The notes: generated from the letters alone by a model not told the origin. 64,000 nucleotides of DNA from Pollutibacter soli (GCA_029269725.1 JARJHS010000001.1:558001-622000), one strand, 5' to 3'; counted from the first letter of the stretch, positions 44,089-53,902 are shown. A program made the numbers and translations.

Positions 44089-44718
44089 ATGCAAATTGGA
44101 GCCTGGAAACATACCATGTCAACCCTCACATGTGTACTGATGTTTTTATTCATCGGTTCATCATCTTTTGCTCAGGAAACCAGCTCCGGACGAAATGATA
44201 CTTTAAGTGTTCCCATTATTATTGTTGGACAGGATACCATGACCTATGCAGAATTGCAGGGGGTTTACGTATGGGGGAAAATGACTCCTGAACAAAGAGA
44301 AAAATACAGGAAGTGGACGCGGTTACGTAATGCCGTCTACGTTACTTATCCCTATGCAAGAAAAGCCAGTTTGATATTTATCGACATTAATGAACATCTC
44401 GCGAATATACCTGACCCAAAGCAACGGAAAGCGTATATCCGAAGCCGTGAAAAAGAATTAAAAAAAGAATTCGGTGATCCCCTGACGAAGCTCTCCGTCT
44501 ACCAGGGGAAAATTCTGATGAAGCTCATCAATCGCCAGACAAAAAATACCTGCTATGAAATCATCAGAGAATACAAGGGCGGAGCCTCTGCACAGTTCTG
44601 GCAATCTATCGCCTGGCTGTTCGGCAGCAGTCTGAAGCAACATTACAATCCCAATGATGAAGATGCGGAAATGGAACCGATCGTTCAGGAAGTGATGAGG
44701 ATGTACCATGATAGCTGA
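44089..44718 (+). CDS. DUF4294 protein, secreted
   Basis: 209 aa from ATG 44089; ATG 44116 gives a cleaner signal peptide (STLTCVLMFLFIGSSSFAQ) and is equally likely. The DUF4294 domain spans about residues 40-195: GQDTMTYAELQGVYVWG, YRKWTRLRNAVYVTYPYARKAS, KELKKEFGDPLTKLSVYQGKIL and LIRQT-like LINRQTKNTCYEII. Found in Bacteroidota, function unknown. It ends 80 bp before bshB1, with a repeat element between. Confidence 0.82.
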   Translation: MQIGAWKHTMSTLTCVLMFLFIGSSSFAQETSSGRNDTLSVPIIIVGQDTMTYAELQGVYVWGKMTPEQREKYRKWTRLRNAVYVTYPYARKASLIFIDINEHLANIPDPKQRKAYIRSREKELKKEFGDPLTKLSVYQGKILMKLINRQTKNTCYEIIREYKGGASAQFWQSIAWLFGSSLKQHYNPNDEDAEMEPIVQEVMRMYHDS

Positions 44719-44728
44719 TGTTTTACAC

Positions 44729-44766
44729 CTGCCTGCCGGCAAAGGCAGGTTCAACGTTAAACGTGC
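44729..44766. repeat. Intergenic repeat: CCTGCC hairpin plus AACGTT motif
   Basis: CCTGCCTGCCGGCAAAGGCAGG (CCTGCC/GGCAGG stem) runs directly into TTCAACGTTAAACG. The two parts match the two dispersed repeat families described in the findings. It sits between the DUF4294 stop and the bshB1 start. Confidence 0.55.
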
Positions 44767-44798
44767 CTTATCTTCGTAAAAATTTTGCGTCTTCAACC

Positions 44799-45536
44799 AT
44801 GAAACTTGACATACTCGCCATTGGCGTTCATCCTGATGATGTTGAACTTGGCTGCTCCGGTACTTTACTCAATGAACAACGTCTGGGCAAACGCACAGGA
44901 ATTATTGATCTTACTCAGGGAGAATTAGGAACAAGAGGTACAATTGAAACACGCTATAAAGAGGCGGCTCTGGCGGCACAACACATGAAAGTGCTGACGA
45001 GGGAAAATCTTAAAATGCGTGATGGTTTTTTTGTCAATGACGAAAAACACCAGTTGCAACTGATTTCCGCAATCAGGAAATTTCAACCTGAAATCATTCT
45101 TGCAAATATCCTTGACGACAGACATCCGGATCATGGACGCGCAGGGCACCTGATCAGGGACGCGGCGTTTCTTTCCGGTCTTGCAAAAATCGAAACGAAG
45201 GATGAAAACGGTGTCGCACAAACGAAATGGCGACCTAAATATGTTCTTCATTATCTGCAGGATTGGTATCACGAACCTGATCTGATCATTGACATCAGTG
45301 AGTCCTTCGAGGAAAGGATGGAGGCGATTAAAGCGTATTCAACGCAATTCTTCACTGACCCTTCAGGGAATGAAGGTCCGCAGACTTATATCTCCACTCC
45401 TGATTTTCTCGACAGCGTAATTGCAAGGGCACGAATGTTGGGGAAACGCATCGGAGTTAAATATGGCGAAGGATTCATCACAGAAAAAAAGATCGGAATA
45501 AGCCGGTTGGATGCACTGGTGCTTAATGAAACCTAA
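44799..45536 (+). CDS. Bacillithiol biosynthesis deacetylase BshB1
   Basis: 245 aa from ATG 44799, which starts MKLDILAIGVHPDDVELGCSGT, the standard PIG-L/LmbE N-terminus; the open frame extends upstream through repeat sequence but that part is non-coding. Zinc ligands: HPDD (His, Asp, Asp) and the later HPDHGRAGHL. Also LTQGELGTRG and YSTQFFT, as in BshB1. It removes the acetyl group from N-acetylglucosaminyl-malate. BshC is at 18539. Confidence 0.93.
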   Translation: MKLDILAIGVHPDDVELGCSGTLLNEQRLGKRTGIIDLTQGELGTRGTIETRYKEAALAAQHMKVLTRENLKMRDGFFVNDEKHQLQLISAIRKFQPEIILANILDDRHPDHGRAGHLIRDAAFLSGLAKIETKDENGVAQTKWRPKYVLHYLQDWYHEPDLIIDISESFEERMEAIKAYSTQFFTDPSGNEGPQTYISTPDFLDSVIARARMLGKRIGVKYGEGFITEKKIGISRLDALVLNET

Positions 45537-45578
45537 ACGTTAAACGTTCGACGTGTAACGTAAAACGTTGTATTTTTG
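45534..45578 (+). promoter_or_regulatory. AACGTT-type repeats and candidate aguB promoter
   Basis: Five near-copies of AAACGTT (TAAACGTTAAACGTTCGACG, then TAACGTAAAACGTTG) fill the gap between bshB1 and aguB. They end in TATTTTTG (45571-45578), an exact TAnnTTTG -7 match 17 bp before the aguB ATG. The repeat may overlap the -33 region. Confidence 0.5.
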
Positions 45579-45595
45579 CCGCTCAAATTCAGATC

Positions 45596-46477
45596 ATGGG
45601 AAAAGTAAAAGTTGGGCTGGTGCAGATGAGCTGTACTGCAGACAAACAGGCGAATCTCGACAAGGCAGTTGCAAAAGTTCGCGAAGCTGCCGCAAAGGGA
45701 GCACAGATCGTTTGCCTGCAGGAATTATTCACCTCGCTTTATTTCTGTGATGTTGAGGATTACGAAAATTTCAAACTGGCGGAGCCAATTCCTGGTCCTT
45801 CCTCCGAGGCGCTTGCTAAAATAGCTGGTGAACTTGGTATTGTAATTATTGCTTCCCTTTTTGAAAAAAGAGCACAAGGTATTTATCATAATACCACAGC
45901 TGTTCTTGATGCTGATGGAAAGTACATTGGTAAGTACAGGAAAATGCATATTCCTGATGATCCCGCTTATTACGAGAAATTTTATTTCACTCCTGGCGAT
46001 CTCGGATATAAAATATTTGATACCAGGTTCGGAAGAATTGGTGTGTTGATTTGCTGGGACCAATGGTATCCGGAAGCATCACGCATTACTGCACTGATGG
46101 GAGCAGAGATCCTGTTTTATCCTACCGCGATCGGATGGGCAGCATCTCAGGATGAAGCTACAAACACGGAACAATATGGCGCATGGCAAACGATACAGAG
46201 AAGTCATGCTGTAGCCAATGGTGTTCATGTGGTGAGTGTAAACCGGGTAGGTCTTGAACAGAATGGCGCTATGAAATTCTGGGGAGGTTCATTTATTGCA
46301 AATCCGTTTGGCACAATTTTATACCAGGCTTCCCATGATAATGAGGAAGTAATTGTTCATGAAATAGATACCCGGTCGACAGACCGTTACCGTACACACT
46401 GGCCGTTTCTCCGCGACAGGAGAATCGATTCCTATCAGCCGATTACAAAGCGATATATTGATGAAGAGGTAGGGTAG
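45596..46477 (+). CDS. N-carbamoylputrescine amidase
   Basis: 293 aa. Nitrilase-fold CN hydrolase with the Glu-Lys-Cys triad: Glu in CLQELFTS (about residue 43), Lys in YRKMHIPDDPAYYEKFYF (about 120), and Cys153 in VLICWDQWYPEASR. The PDDPAYYEKFYFTPGD loop and the VNRVGLE region are typical of AguB. It hydrolyses N-carbamoylputrescine to putrescine, CO2 and ammonia, the second step after AguA. The aguA gene starts 41 bp downstream, so both form an operon. Confidence 0.95.
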   Translation: MGKVKVGLVQMSCTADKQANLDKAVAKVREAAAKGAQIVCLQELFTSLYFCDVEDYENFKLAEPIPGPSSEALAKIAGELGIVIIASLFEKRAQGIYHNTTAVLDADGKYIGKYRKMHIPDDPAYYEKFYFTPGDLGYKIFDTRFGRIGVLICWDQWYPEASRITALMGAEILFYPTAIGWAASQDEATNTEQYGAWQTIQRSHAVANGVHVVSVNRVGLEQNGAMKFWGGSFIANPFGTILYQASHDNEEVIVHEIDTRSTDRYRTHWPFLRDRRIDSYQPITKRYIDEEVG

Positions 46478-46518
46478 TGCGATAGTATTTTCTGACCATT
46501 TTCAAACTGAAATCAAGA

Positions 46519-47598
46519 GTGAAGCATCTTGTTCCGGAAACTGATCTGAGCATTACGCCCAAGGCAGCTGGATATTATTTCCCTGCAGAATTCGCTACGC
46601 ATGAAGCAACCTGGTTGAGCTGGCCACATAAGGAAGCGAGCTGGCCCGGAAAAATCGATGCGATCTTTCCCTATTATTCATATTTCGTTAAAAAACTTGC
46701 TCAAAGTGAAAAAGTCAGGATCAATGTTGGTTCTGAAGACATGAAAAACTTTGCGATCAGTCAGCTGTTGAATGCAGACGTGAATATGATGTCAGTGGAA
46801 TTCTTTATGCACCCAACAAATGATGCATGGTGCAGAGATCATGGACCTGCCTTTCTTATTAACCCAAATGCACGCGAAAAAAAAGCGGTGGTGGATTGGG
46901 GCTATAATGCATGGGGAAATAAATATCCCCCGTTCGATCTTGATGATGTCATTCCAACACTGGTTGCACAGGCTTTGGGTTTACCCGTATATCATCCGGG
47001 GATCGTAATGGAAGGTGGCTCGGTTGAATTTAACGGGGCAGGGACTGTACTTACGTCAACCTGTTGTTTACTAAATGAAAACAGAAATCCACATCTTACT
47101 CAGCAACAGATCGAACAATTCCTGCTTGATTACTACGGACAGGAACAGGTTCTTTGGGTGAAAGAAGGCATAGTCGGCGATGATACTGATGGTCACATTG
47201 ATGATACTGTTCGTTTTGTAAATGAAGACACGGTGATTACAGTTATCGAAGAAAAAAAATCTGATGAAAATTACGGGTTGCTGCAAACCAATTTGAGAGA
47301 CCTGGGAAAAATGCGCTTGTTGAATGGCAAACAACTCAATATTGTGGAACTTCCCATGCCTGATGCTGTGGTTTGGGAAGATCAGCGTTTGCCTGCATCC
47401 TACGCAAATTTTTACATCGCCAACAGGTTTGTGATTGTTCCCACTTTCCGCAGCGATAAAGACGAAAGAGCTATCAGAATAATTGAAGCCTGTTTCCCTG
47501 ACCGGGAAGTAATCGGAATCGATTCTACTGAAATTATATGGGGATTGGGAAGTTTTCATTGCCTGAGTCAGCAGGAACCGTTGGTAGGTCAGAAGTAG
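46519..47598 (+). CDS. Agmatine deiminase
   Basis: 359 aa from GTG 46519, the only start before the conserved GYYFPAEFATHEATWLSWPH. Amidinotransferase-fold enzyme: WCRDHGPAFL, EGGSVEFNG, TDGHIDDTVRF, and Cys348 in GSFHCLSQQEP as nucleophile. It turns agmatine into N-carbamoylputrescine and ammonia. Paired with aguB, and fed by the arginine decarboxylase at 61258. Confidence 0.95.
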   Translation: MKHLVPETDLSITPKAAGYYFPAEFATHEATWLSWPHKEASWPGKIDAIFPYYSYFVKKLAQSEKVRINVGSEDMKNFAISQLLNADVNMMSVEFFMHPTNDAWCRDHGPAFLINPNAREKKAVVDWGYNAWGNKYPPFDLDDVIPTLVAQALGLPVYHPGIVMEGGSVEFNGAGTVLTSTCCLLNENRNPHLTQQQIEQFLLDYYGQEQVLWVKEGIVGDDTDGHIDDTVRFVNEDTVITVIEEKKSDENYGLLQTNLRDLGKMRLLNGKQLNIVELPMPDAVVWEDQRLPASYANFYIANRFVIVPTFRSDKDERAIRIIEACFPDREVIGIDSTEIIWGLGSFHCLSQQEPLVGQK

Positions 47599-47602
47599 TT
47601 CA

Positions 47603-47630
47603 TGTCCTGCCTTCCGGCCGGAAGGTTCAT
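47603..47630. repeat. Perfect 16-bp palindrome (repeat family member)
   Basis: CCTTCCGGCCGGAAGG at 47610-47625 is its own complement, flanked by TCCTGC and TTCATTGTTCAG. Similar words occur at 44729 and elsewhere. It lies just past the aguA stop with no T-run, so it is not a standard terminator. Confidence 0.55.
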
Positions 47631-47745
47631 TGTTCAGCTATGAAATTCAGATGTATCTGATAAATAGCAGGCATCGTTAAAAGAGGATTTCTGGGTAAGA
47701 AGTGAGTTCACGCAATTTCTTATTTACAACCAATAACTACGGCTG

Positions 47746-47775
47746 TTGCCTCCTGCCTCCCGACCCCTGCCTGCC
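47746..47775. repeat. TGCCTCC repeat tract
   Basis: TTGCCTCCTGCCTCCCGACC followed by CCTGCCTGCC. Similar tracts sit at 6996-7022 and 12721-12750. It lies 85 bp upstream of trhO. Confidence 0.6.
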
Positions 47776-47859
47776 AACTAATTCATTACCTTTGCTGCGC
47801 TTTAGGATTTTGCCCGGCATGCAACCGGGATTCCTCGAGATTGGAATTAAAATCACCTC

Positions 47860-48909
47860 ATGGCAGTATTACACAACCGCGTTTCCCGCAAGGAACTGAA
47901 AGAGCGCGCAATTCTGGACAACACACCCCGCACAACCATTTCATTTTACCGGTATACAGCCATACCGGATCCCCAACATCTCCGCGATGAATGGTACAAA
48001 AAACTAAATGGTCTTAAGGTTTTTGGCAGGATTTACATTGCAACTGAAGGTGTAAATGCGCAGATCAATGTGCCGGTAAATGAACACAAAAATTTCATCG
48101 ATTTTTTAAACTCACAGCCGGGTTTTCAAGATACGAGACTCAACAAAGCGGTGGAAGAAAGTCCAAATTCATTTTATGTTCTGGATATTAAAGTAAGGAA
48201 AAAAATTGTTGCTGACGGGATCGAAGATCCTGCTTTTGATATGCAGAACAAAGGTGGTTATGTTAATGCGGAAGAGTTTAATAAACTGACAACAGATCCT
48301 GAAACTGTTATCGTGGACATGCGCAATCACTATGAGTTTGAAGTTGGTCACTTCATAAATGCGATTGAAGTACCCAGCGATACATTTCGCGATCAGCTGC
48401 CGATGGTAGTGGAAATGCTGGAAGAAAAGAAAGATAAAAACATCATTATGTACTGTACGGGCGGCATACGCTGTGAAAAGGCAAGCGCATGGATGTTGCA
48501 CAAAGGATTTAAAAATGTCTTTCACCTGGAAGGGGGAATTATTAATTATAGCAAACAGGTAAAGGAGGGGTCGCTTGAAAATAAATTCATTGGAAAGAAT
48601 TTTGTTTTCGATGAGAGATTAGGCGAACGTATTACAGACGATATTCTCGCTCAATGTCATATCTGTGGTCAACCATGCGATACACATATTAACTGCGCTA
48701 ACAGTGGTTGCCATTTGTTATTTATTCAGTGCGAAAGTTGTAAAGAGAAACTCCAGGGTTGTTGCAGTAATGAATGCCTTGATTTTATCAATCTTCCGTC
48801 AGAGGAACAAAAAGAAAGAAGAAAAGGAAAAGATAAAGGCAGGAATATTTTCAACAAATCAAGGCAGCGGATGGAAGAAATAAAAAAGGCATCCGAAAAG
48901 GACACCTGA
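47860..48909 (+). CDS. tRNA uridine(34) hydroxylase TrhO (rhodanese-domain)
   Basis: 349 aa. An N-terminal acylphosphatase-like domain ([30 protein letters not shown]), a rhodanese domain with the active loop [13 protein letters not shown] (Cys199) and Cys-rich C-terminus ([35 protein letters not shown]). It makes 5-hydroxyuridine at the wobble position of certain tRNAs, using prephenate-independent O2 chemistry in its known relatives (YceA/TrhO). A basic helical tail (about 312-349) is a Bacteroidota-type extension. Convergent with purC, 37 bp apart. Confidence 0.93.
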   Translation: MAVLHNRVSRKELKERAILDNTPRTTISFYRYTAIPDPQHLRDEWYKKLNGLKVFGRIYIATEGVNAQINVPVNEHKNFIDFLNSQPGFQDTRLNKAVEESPNSFYVLDIKVRKKIVADGIEDPAFDMQNKGGYVNAEEFNKLTTDPETVIVDMRNHYEFEVGHFINAIEVPSDTFRDQLPMVVEMLEEKKDKNIIMYCTGGIRCEKASAWMLHKGFKNVFHLEGGIINYSKQVKEGSLENKFIGKNFVFDERLGERITDDILAQCHICGQPCDTHINCANSGCHLLFIQCESCKEKLQGCCSNECLDFINLPSEEQKERRKGKDKGRNIFNKSRQRMEEIKKASEKDT

Positions 48910-48946
48910 GATTTTTCTGGAAAATTTCTTCGCTTGCTTGTTGCCG

Positions 48947-49882
48947 CTAGTTAGTAATAGCAAGTTTATTGAGGCTGGCAACCACCAGATCAAAAGTTTC
49001 ATCCTTGCTGAGTGATTGTGGCACAAACTTCGATCCGGTTACTTTTTCATAAAGTTCTATATATCTCTCAGAAATTGTTTTGATCCACTCTTGCGTCATT
49101 TCCGGAACAGTCTGTCCTTCCTTTCCCATAAAATTATTCGCGATCAGCCACTCTCTTACAAATTCCTTGCTAAGTTGTTTTTGTTTCTCTTTTGATTTCT
49201 GCCGCTCTTCAAATCCCTCAGCATAAAAATACCTTGATGAATCGGGCGTATGAATCTCATCCATCAGGTAAATTACGCCATCTATTTTGCCGAATTCATA
49301 TTTTGTATCTGCAAGAATAAGTCCTTGTTTTGCAGCAATTTCTTTTCCGCGTTGAAATAAGGCCAGTGTATATGTTTTCAATATCTCCCAGTCTGCCCTG
49401 GATACAATTTTTTGATTGAGTATCTCTTCTTCAGAAATATCTTCATCATGCCCGGCTTCTGCTTTTGTTGCCGGAGTTATAATTGGCTCAGGGAAAAAAT
49501 CATTTTCATGAAGACCATCAGGCAGTGTAACCCCGCAAAGTTCTCTGCGTCCGGAGTTATAGGTCCGCCACGCATGCCCGACAAGATTTCCACGAACTAC
49601 CATTTCCAGTTTTATGGGATCACATTTTTTTCCGATGGAGACATTAGGCGCCGGAGTATCCACGAGCCAGTTCGGACATATATCAGATGTCGATTTAAGC
49701 ATATATGCCGCAATCTGATTTAGAACCTGTCCTTTGAAAGGAATTGGGTAGGGAAGGATGACATCAAAGGCGGAAATTCGGTCGCTGGCGACCATAACCA
49801 ACCAATTATCTTTGATATAATAAACATCTCTTACCTTACCGCTATAGTAATTTGTTTGATTTGGAAACTGAAACCTGCTCAT
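48947..49882 (-). CDS. Phosphoribosylaminoimidazole-succinocarboxamide synthase
   Basis: 311 aa, longer than the 240-aa E. coli type and like the eukaryotic or Bacteroidota form. [30 protein letters not shown] at the N-terminus, [45 protein letters not shown] and the Lys-rich end. It joins CAIR and aspartate with ATP in purine synthesis, downstream of PurK and PurE. Divergent from the TonB receptor. Confidence 0.95.
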   Translation of the reverse strand: MSRFQFPNQTNYYSGKVRDVYYIKDNWLVMVASDRISAFDVILPYPIPFKGQVLNQIAAYMLKSTSDICPNWLVDTPAPNVSIGKKCDPIKLEMVVRGNLVGHAWRTYNSGRRELCGVTLPDGLHENDFFPEPIITPATKAEAGHDEDISEEEILNQKIVSRADWEILKTYTLALFQRGKEIAAKQGLILADTKYEFGKIDGVIYLMDEIHTPDSSRYFYAEGFEERQKSKEKQKQLSKEFVREWLIANNFMGKEGQTVPEMTQEWIKTISERYIELYEKVTGSKFVPQSLSKDETFDLVVASLNKLAITN

Positions 49883-50023
49883 ACGCTAAAATAAGCCTGC
49901 GGGTTGATTTCGCAAAGTGGAACTGCCCGGGAAAATGGTTTGCTAAAGGGTGCTAAATTAATTTTTCGGTATTTGCAACAATCCCTAAATTGTCTGGGAT
50001 TTGTACTCAAAACGAACTTGCTT

Positions 50024-52762
50024 ATGAATAAAATTACCGGCCTTGCAGCTGTGTTGCTGTTATTGCTTCCAACCTTAGTTTTTTCCCAACAATCAATCAT
50101 TACCGGTAAAGTACGAAACGCGGCAACAAAAGATCCTGTGAGTGCCGTATCGGTGACGGTTAAGAATTCGGACTACGGAACTTTTACTGATGAGAATGGA
50201 AATTTTCGGTTAGCCTTGCCCGCTACACAGAAATATCCGCTAACGCTTGTTTTCACTTCAGTAGGTTTTGAATTCCTGGAACTGAATGTCACCCAACCCG
50301 GAGCAATTTCTGATATATCAATGAGTCAGTCTGCAGCATTGGGCCAGGAAGTTGTAATCTCCGCAACTCGTTTACCACAGAGAATCCTCGAGTCGCCTGT
50401 ATCAGTAGAAAGGGTGAGCAATACCGCACTACGAAATGCACCGGCAGCTAATTACTACGACGTTGTTTCCAACCTCAAAGGTGTGGACATGGTAGCCTCC
50501 AGTCTTACTTTTAAAACGGTTACTACACGCGGATTTGCGGGTAGCGGTAATACGCGTTTCAACCAGATCATGGATGGAATGGATAACCAGGCCCCCGGAT
50601 TGAATTTTTCCGTAGGCAGCGTTATTGGTTTATCCGAACTGGATGTTGAAAGCATGGAATTGTTGCCGGGTGCATCATCTGCTTTGTACGGTCCGGGGGG
50701 TATGAACGGTACACTCCTGGTGAACAGTAAAAATCCATTCAAATACCAGGGGCTTTCTTTCCAGATAAAGGAAGGAATTATGCATACCGATGGGAAATAC
50801 CGCGATCCATCAATGTATCATAACTGGAACCTGCGATGGGCTCAAAAAATTGGTAACCGCTTCGCCTTCAAAATAACCAGTGAGTTCATTCAGGCAAAAG
50901 ACTGGCTGGCAGCAGATCGTAGAAATGTAAAGCGTACAGGCACCGGTGGTGAAGTCGTTCCTGGCACCAGGGGAACAGATCCCAACTATGATGGAATAAA
51001 TGTTTACGGTGATGAAACTTCTGGTGACATCAGGGCCGTGTTGAATGGTGTAGCAGCAGCGTTACCTTCCCTGGGACCTTATGTTTCCACACTTACAACA
51101 AACCCGATTCTTGTTTCACGCACCGGTTACAATGAACGGGACGTGACAGATCCGAATACAGTTAATTTTAAACTCGGAGGCTCACTAAACTATAAAATCA
51201 CCAATTCACTCGAAGCCGTTTTGATGGGTTATTTCGGAACAGGAAATACTGTTTACACCGGTTCAGACCGATATTCCCTGAAGGATCTGAAAATGGGGCA
51301 ATATAAGTTCGAACTAAATCATACCAACTGGTTTTTCCGTGCATACACCACGCAGGAAAATTCAGGTCAGTCATACAATACAACGATTACCACCAGGATA
51401 TTTAATGAAGCATGGAAACCTTCAGTGGCTGCATGGTTTCCACAATATGGACAGGCCTATCTGACCGCAAAACTTAACGGATTGTCCGACCAGGATGCGC
51501 ATACTGCGGCTAGAAATGTTGCCGATGCCGGGAGACCTCAACCTGGGTCCGATCGATTCAATAAAATTTACGATTCAGTAAGGTCAAGACCGATTTCCCA
51601 GGGTGGTGGATTATTTCTTGACAGAACCGACCTGTATGCTTTGGAAGGACAGTATAATTTCTCACACCTGACAGGGAAATTTGCTGACCTGCTGGTGGGT
51701 GGTAATTACAGAAGGTTCGTATTAAACTCACAGGGAACGCTGTTTGCTGATTCAGCGGGAAAAATTCCCATCAATGAGTGGGGTATGTACGCTCAGTTAA
51801 CCAAACCCTTTTTTAATGATCTTTTAAAAATCACCTTGTCGGGTCGGTATGACAAAAACTCCAACTTCAAAGGACGTTTCACTCCAAGAGCAACGGCAGT
51901 ATTTAAAGTCGCCAATAACAATAATATTCGTTTCTCATATCAGCAGGCATATCGTTTCCCGTCAACACAACAGCAATGGATCAATCTTGCCGTTGGTGGT
52001 GGTATCCTGATCGGGGGTGTGCCTCAGCTGAAGGAATTTTACAATTTTACAGGTAACCCTGTTTACTCACTTACGGATCTGCAAAATTCCGGTCAGTTGA
52101 AAGTGCAGAGTTTTGGAGATTTCAAACCTGAAATGGTTACCTCTTATGAATTCGGTTATCGGGGACTGTTAGCAAACCAAAGGCTGTTGATCGACGCTTA
52201 CGGGTATTGGGGACAATACCAGGATTTCATAACCAGGATAATTGTTCTTCAATCAACAACAGCAAACCCACAACCGACCGATGTACTCAATCCTGCAACG
52301 AGGAGAAACATATCAGTTCCTGTCAACTCACCTACAAAAGTCAAAACTTACGGTTTTGGTGTGAGCCTCGACTACAGATTTGACTATGGATTTTTTGTTA
52401 ACTCAAATTTTTCTTCCGATCATCTTTCCAATGTTGAAGCAGGATACATTTCGTATTTCAATGCACCTAATTACAGAGCGAACGTTGTTGTAGGAAATAA
52501 TGCTTTTGGCAAAAACAAAAGACTTGGATTTAATCTGGCTTACCGTTGGCAGGATGCGTTCTTTTATGAAAGTGACCTTGCCAATGGCACTGTCCCCGCA
52601 TTCCACTGCCTGGATGCGCAGTTCAGTTACAGAATTCCGGATATAAAATCAGTTGTCAGAATCGGAGCCAACAATATTTTGAATCAATATTATGTCACAG
52701 CCATGGCGAATCCATCAATCGGCGGATTGTACTATGTTTCTTTTGGCTACAATATTTTTTAA
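50024..52762 (+). CDS. TonB-dependent receptor
   Basis: 912 aa from ATG 50024 (MNKITGLAAVLLLLL); an open frame to 49904 adds 40 residues ahead of the signal peptide and is rejected. Signal peptide ends near residue 22 (LVFSQ). A CarboxypepD_reg-like domain (about 25-105), a plug domain (about 118-235) with GLSELDVESMELLPGASSALYG, and a beta-barrel to the C-terminal FGYNIF. No SusC-type signature or SusD partner; the next gene is a fasciclin lipoprotein only 3 bp on. Ligand unknown; iron chelate, vitamin or peptide are all possible. Confidence 0.93.
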   Translation: MNKITGLAAVLLLLLPTLVFSQQSIITGKVRNAATKDPVSAVSVTVKNSDYGTFTDENGNFRLALPATQKYPLTLVFTSVGFEFLELNVTQPGAISDISMSQSAALGQEVVISATRLPQRILESPVSVERVSNTALRNAPAANYYDVVSNLKGVDMVASSLTFKTVTTRGFAGSGNTRFNQIMDGMDNQAPGLNFSVGSVIGLSELDVESMELLPGASSALYGPGGMNGTLLVNSKNPFKYQGLSFQIKEGIMHTDGKYRDPSMYHNWNLRWAQKIGNRFAFKITSEFIQAKDWLAADRRNVKRTGTGGEVVPGTRGTDPNYDGINVYGDETSGDIRAVLNGVAAALPSLGPYVSTLTTNPILVSRTGYNERDVTDPNTVNFKLGGSLNYKITNSLEAVLMGYFGTGNTVYTGSDRYSLKDLKMGQYKFELNHTNWFFRAYTTQENSGQSYNTTITTRIFNEAWKPSVAAWFPQYGQAYLTAKLNGLSDQDAHTAARNVADAGRPQPGSDRFNKIYDSVRSRPISQGGGLFLDRTDLYALEGQYNFSHLTGKFADLLVGGNYRRFVLNSQGTLFADSAGKIPINEWGMYAQLTKPFFNDLLKITLSGRYDKNSNFKGRFTPRATAVFKVANNNNIRFSYQQAYRFPSTQQQWINLAVGGGILIGGVPQLKEFYNFTGNPVYSLTDLQNSGQLKVQSFGDFKPEMVTSYEFGYRGLLANQRLLIDAYGYWGQYQDFITRIIVLQSTTANPQPTDVLNPATRRNISVPVNSPTKVKTYGFGVSLDYRFDYGFFVNSNFSSDHLSNVEAGYISYFNAPNYRANVVVGNNAFGKNKRLGFNLAYRWQDAFFYESDLANGTVPAFHCLDAQFSYRIPDIKSVVRIGANNILNQYYVTAMANPSIGGLYYVSFGYNIF

Positions 52763-52765
52763 TCA

Positions 52766-53881
52766 ATGTACAGGAAAACATCATTGAATATGAAAATGAA
52801 ATTTCAATATAAACAGATAGCGGCAATCGCTGCGATTGTAATGATAATCGGATTTTTTTCATGTAATAAGGACGTGCCGGATCCCGTTCCTATTACACAG
52901 TCAGATCCGAAAGGAAATTCCATTGCTGATCTGTTGAATGCCCCGGAATATTCGATTTTGAAAGCTGCAGTGACCAGGGCTGGTATGTTGACTGCGTTGT
53001 CAAATAAAACCGGAACCTTCACATTATTTGCACCAAAAAATGATGCTTTCATTGCATCAGGTATTCCGAATGAAACCGTGATCGGATTATTACCTCAATC
53101 AACAGTTACCGCACTGGTGCAATACCATATCATTCCCGGGTTGAAATTAGGTACTGGTGATATTTCTGAGAATTACCCAAATGTAGAATTACCAACTGCT
53201 TTTACTTTCCCTGCTCCAAATACTATTCCATTTGTAAAATTTACCACATATCCTTCGCGGCGCGGGAGTAATGTATGGGTAAATAATATTCCGATCATAG
53301 GGAAGGATATTGAAGCTGCTAATGGTATCATGCACAATCCACCGGTGTTAATCGCACCGCCAACAAGAGTGCTGTTAGACACATTATCACGTGATCCCGA
53401 AATGAGATATCTGCTTGCTGCAGTTGCCCGGGCTGATTCGGGAAGAGCTGCAGGTACAAAGTTTGCTGATTATCTCGCCAACCCGCTGTATAGTCTTACC
53501 ATTTTTGCACCCAACAACCAGGCATTCCAGAATCTGCTGGCAGCATATGGGTTGCCTCCGGATCCCGCGGCATTCAACTTTATTCCAGTGGCGACAATGC
53601 AGGGGCTCCTTGGCTATCACGTACATATTCTGAGTGGTACACCACCGCCGGCTTTTTCTGTAAAATTTTCGAGAGCTTTTTCTGTAAATTTTCCTGCAAC
53701 ACCAACGCCAATAAGTACATTTCTGGCTACCGTCATTAATCCGGCACCGCCTATCATTATTTCATCTGATTTAGGTGTCAAAGGTCTGGCGAATGCAACC
53801 TTTTCAAATATAGTCGCCAAAGACAGACATGCGGTAAACGGAGTTTATCACATCATCGATCAGGTACTTCGTCCACAGTAG
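52766..53881 (+). CDS. Fasciclin (FAS1) domain lipoprotein, two domains
   Basis: 371 aa from ATG 52766; ATG 52790 or 52796 are alternatives. Lipobox MIIGFFSC (Cys about 33). Two FAS1 domains: about 50-200 (FTLFAPKNDAF, NGIMHNPPVL) and about 205-371 (LTIFAPNNQAF, HAVNGVYHIID). FAS1 domains mediate adhesion or ligand binding at the outer membrane. Placed 3 bp behind the TonB receptor, so it is likely its surface partner, in the place where SusD-like proteins are found in other systems. Ends before a strong terminator. Confidence 0.92.
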   Translation: MYRKTSLNMKMKFQYKQIAAIAAIVMIIGFFSCNKDVPDPVPITQSDPKGNSIADLLNAPEYSILKAAVTRAGMLTALSNKTGTFTLFAPKNDAFIASGIPNETVIGLLPQSTVTALVQYHIIPGLKLGTGDISENYPNVELPTAFTFPAPNTIPFVKFTTYPSRRGSNVWVNNIPIIGKDIEAANGIMHNPPVLIAPPTRVLLDTLSRDPEMRYLLAAVARADSGRAAGTKFADYLANPLYSLTIFAPNNQAFQNLLAAYGLPPDPAAFNFIPVATMQGLLGYHVHILSGTPPPAFSVKFSRAFSVNFPATPTPISTFLATVINPAPPIIISSDLGVKGLANATFSNIVAKDRHAVNGVYHIIDQVLRPQ

Positions 53882-53902
53882 ATGCATATAACCTTATATA
53901 AC

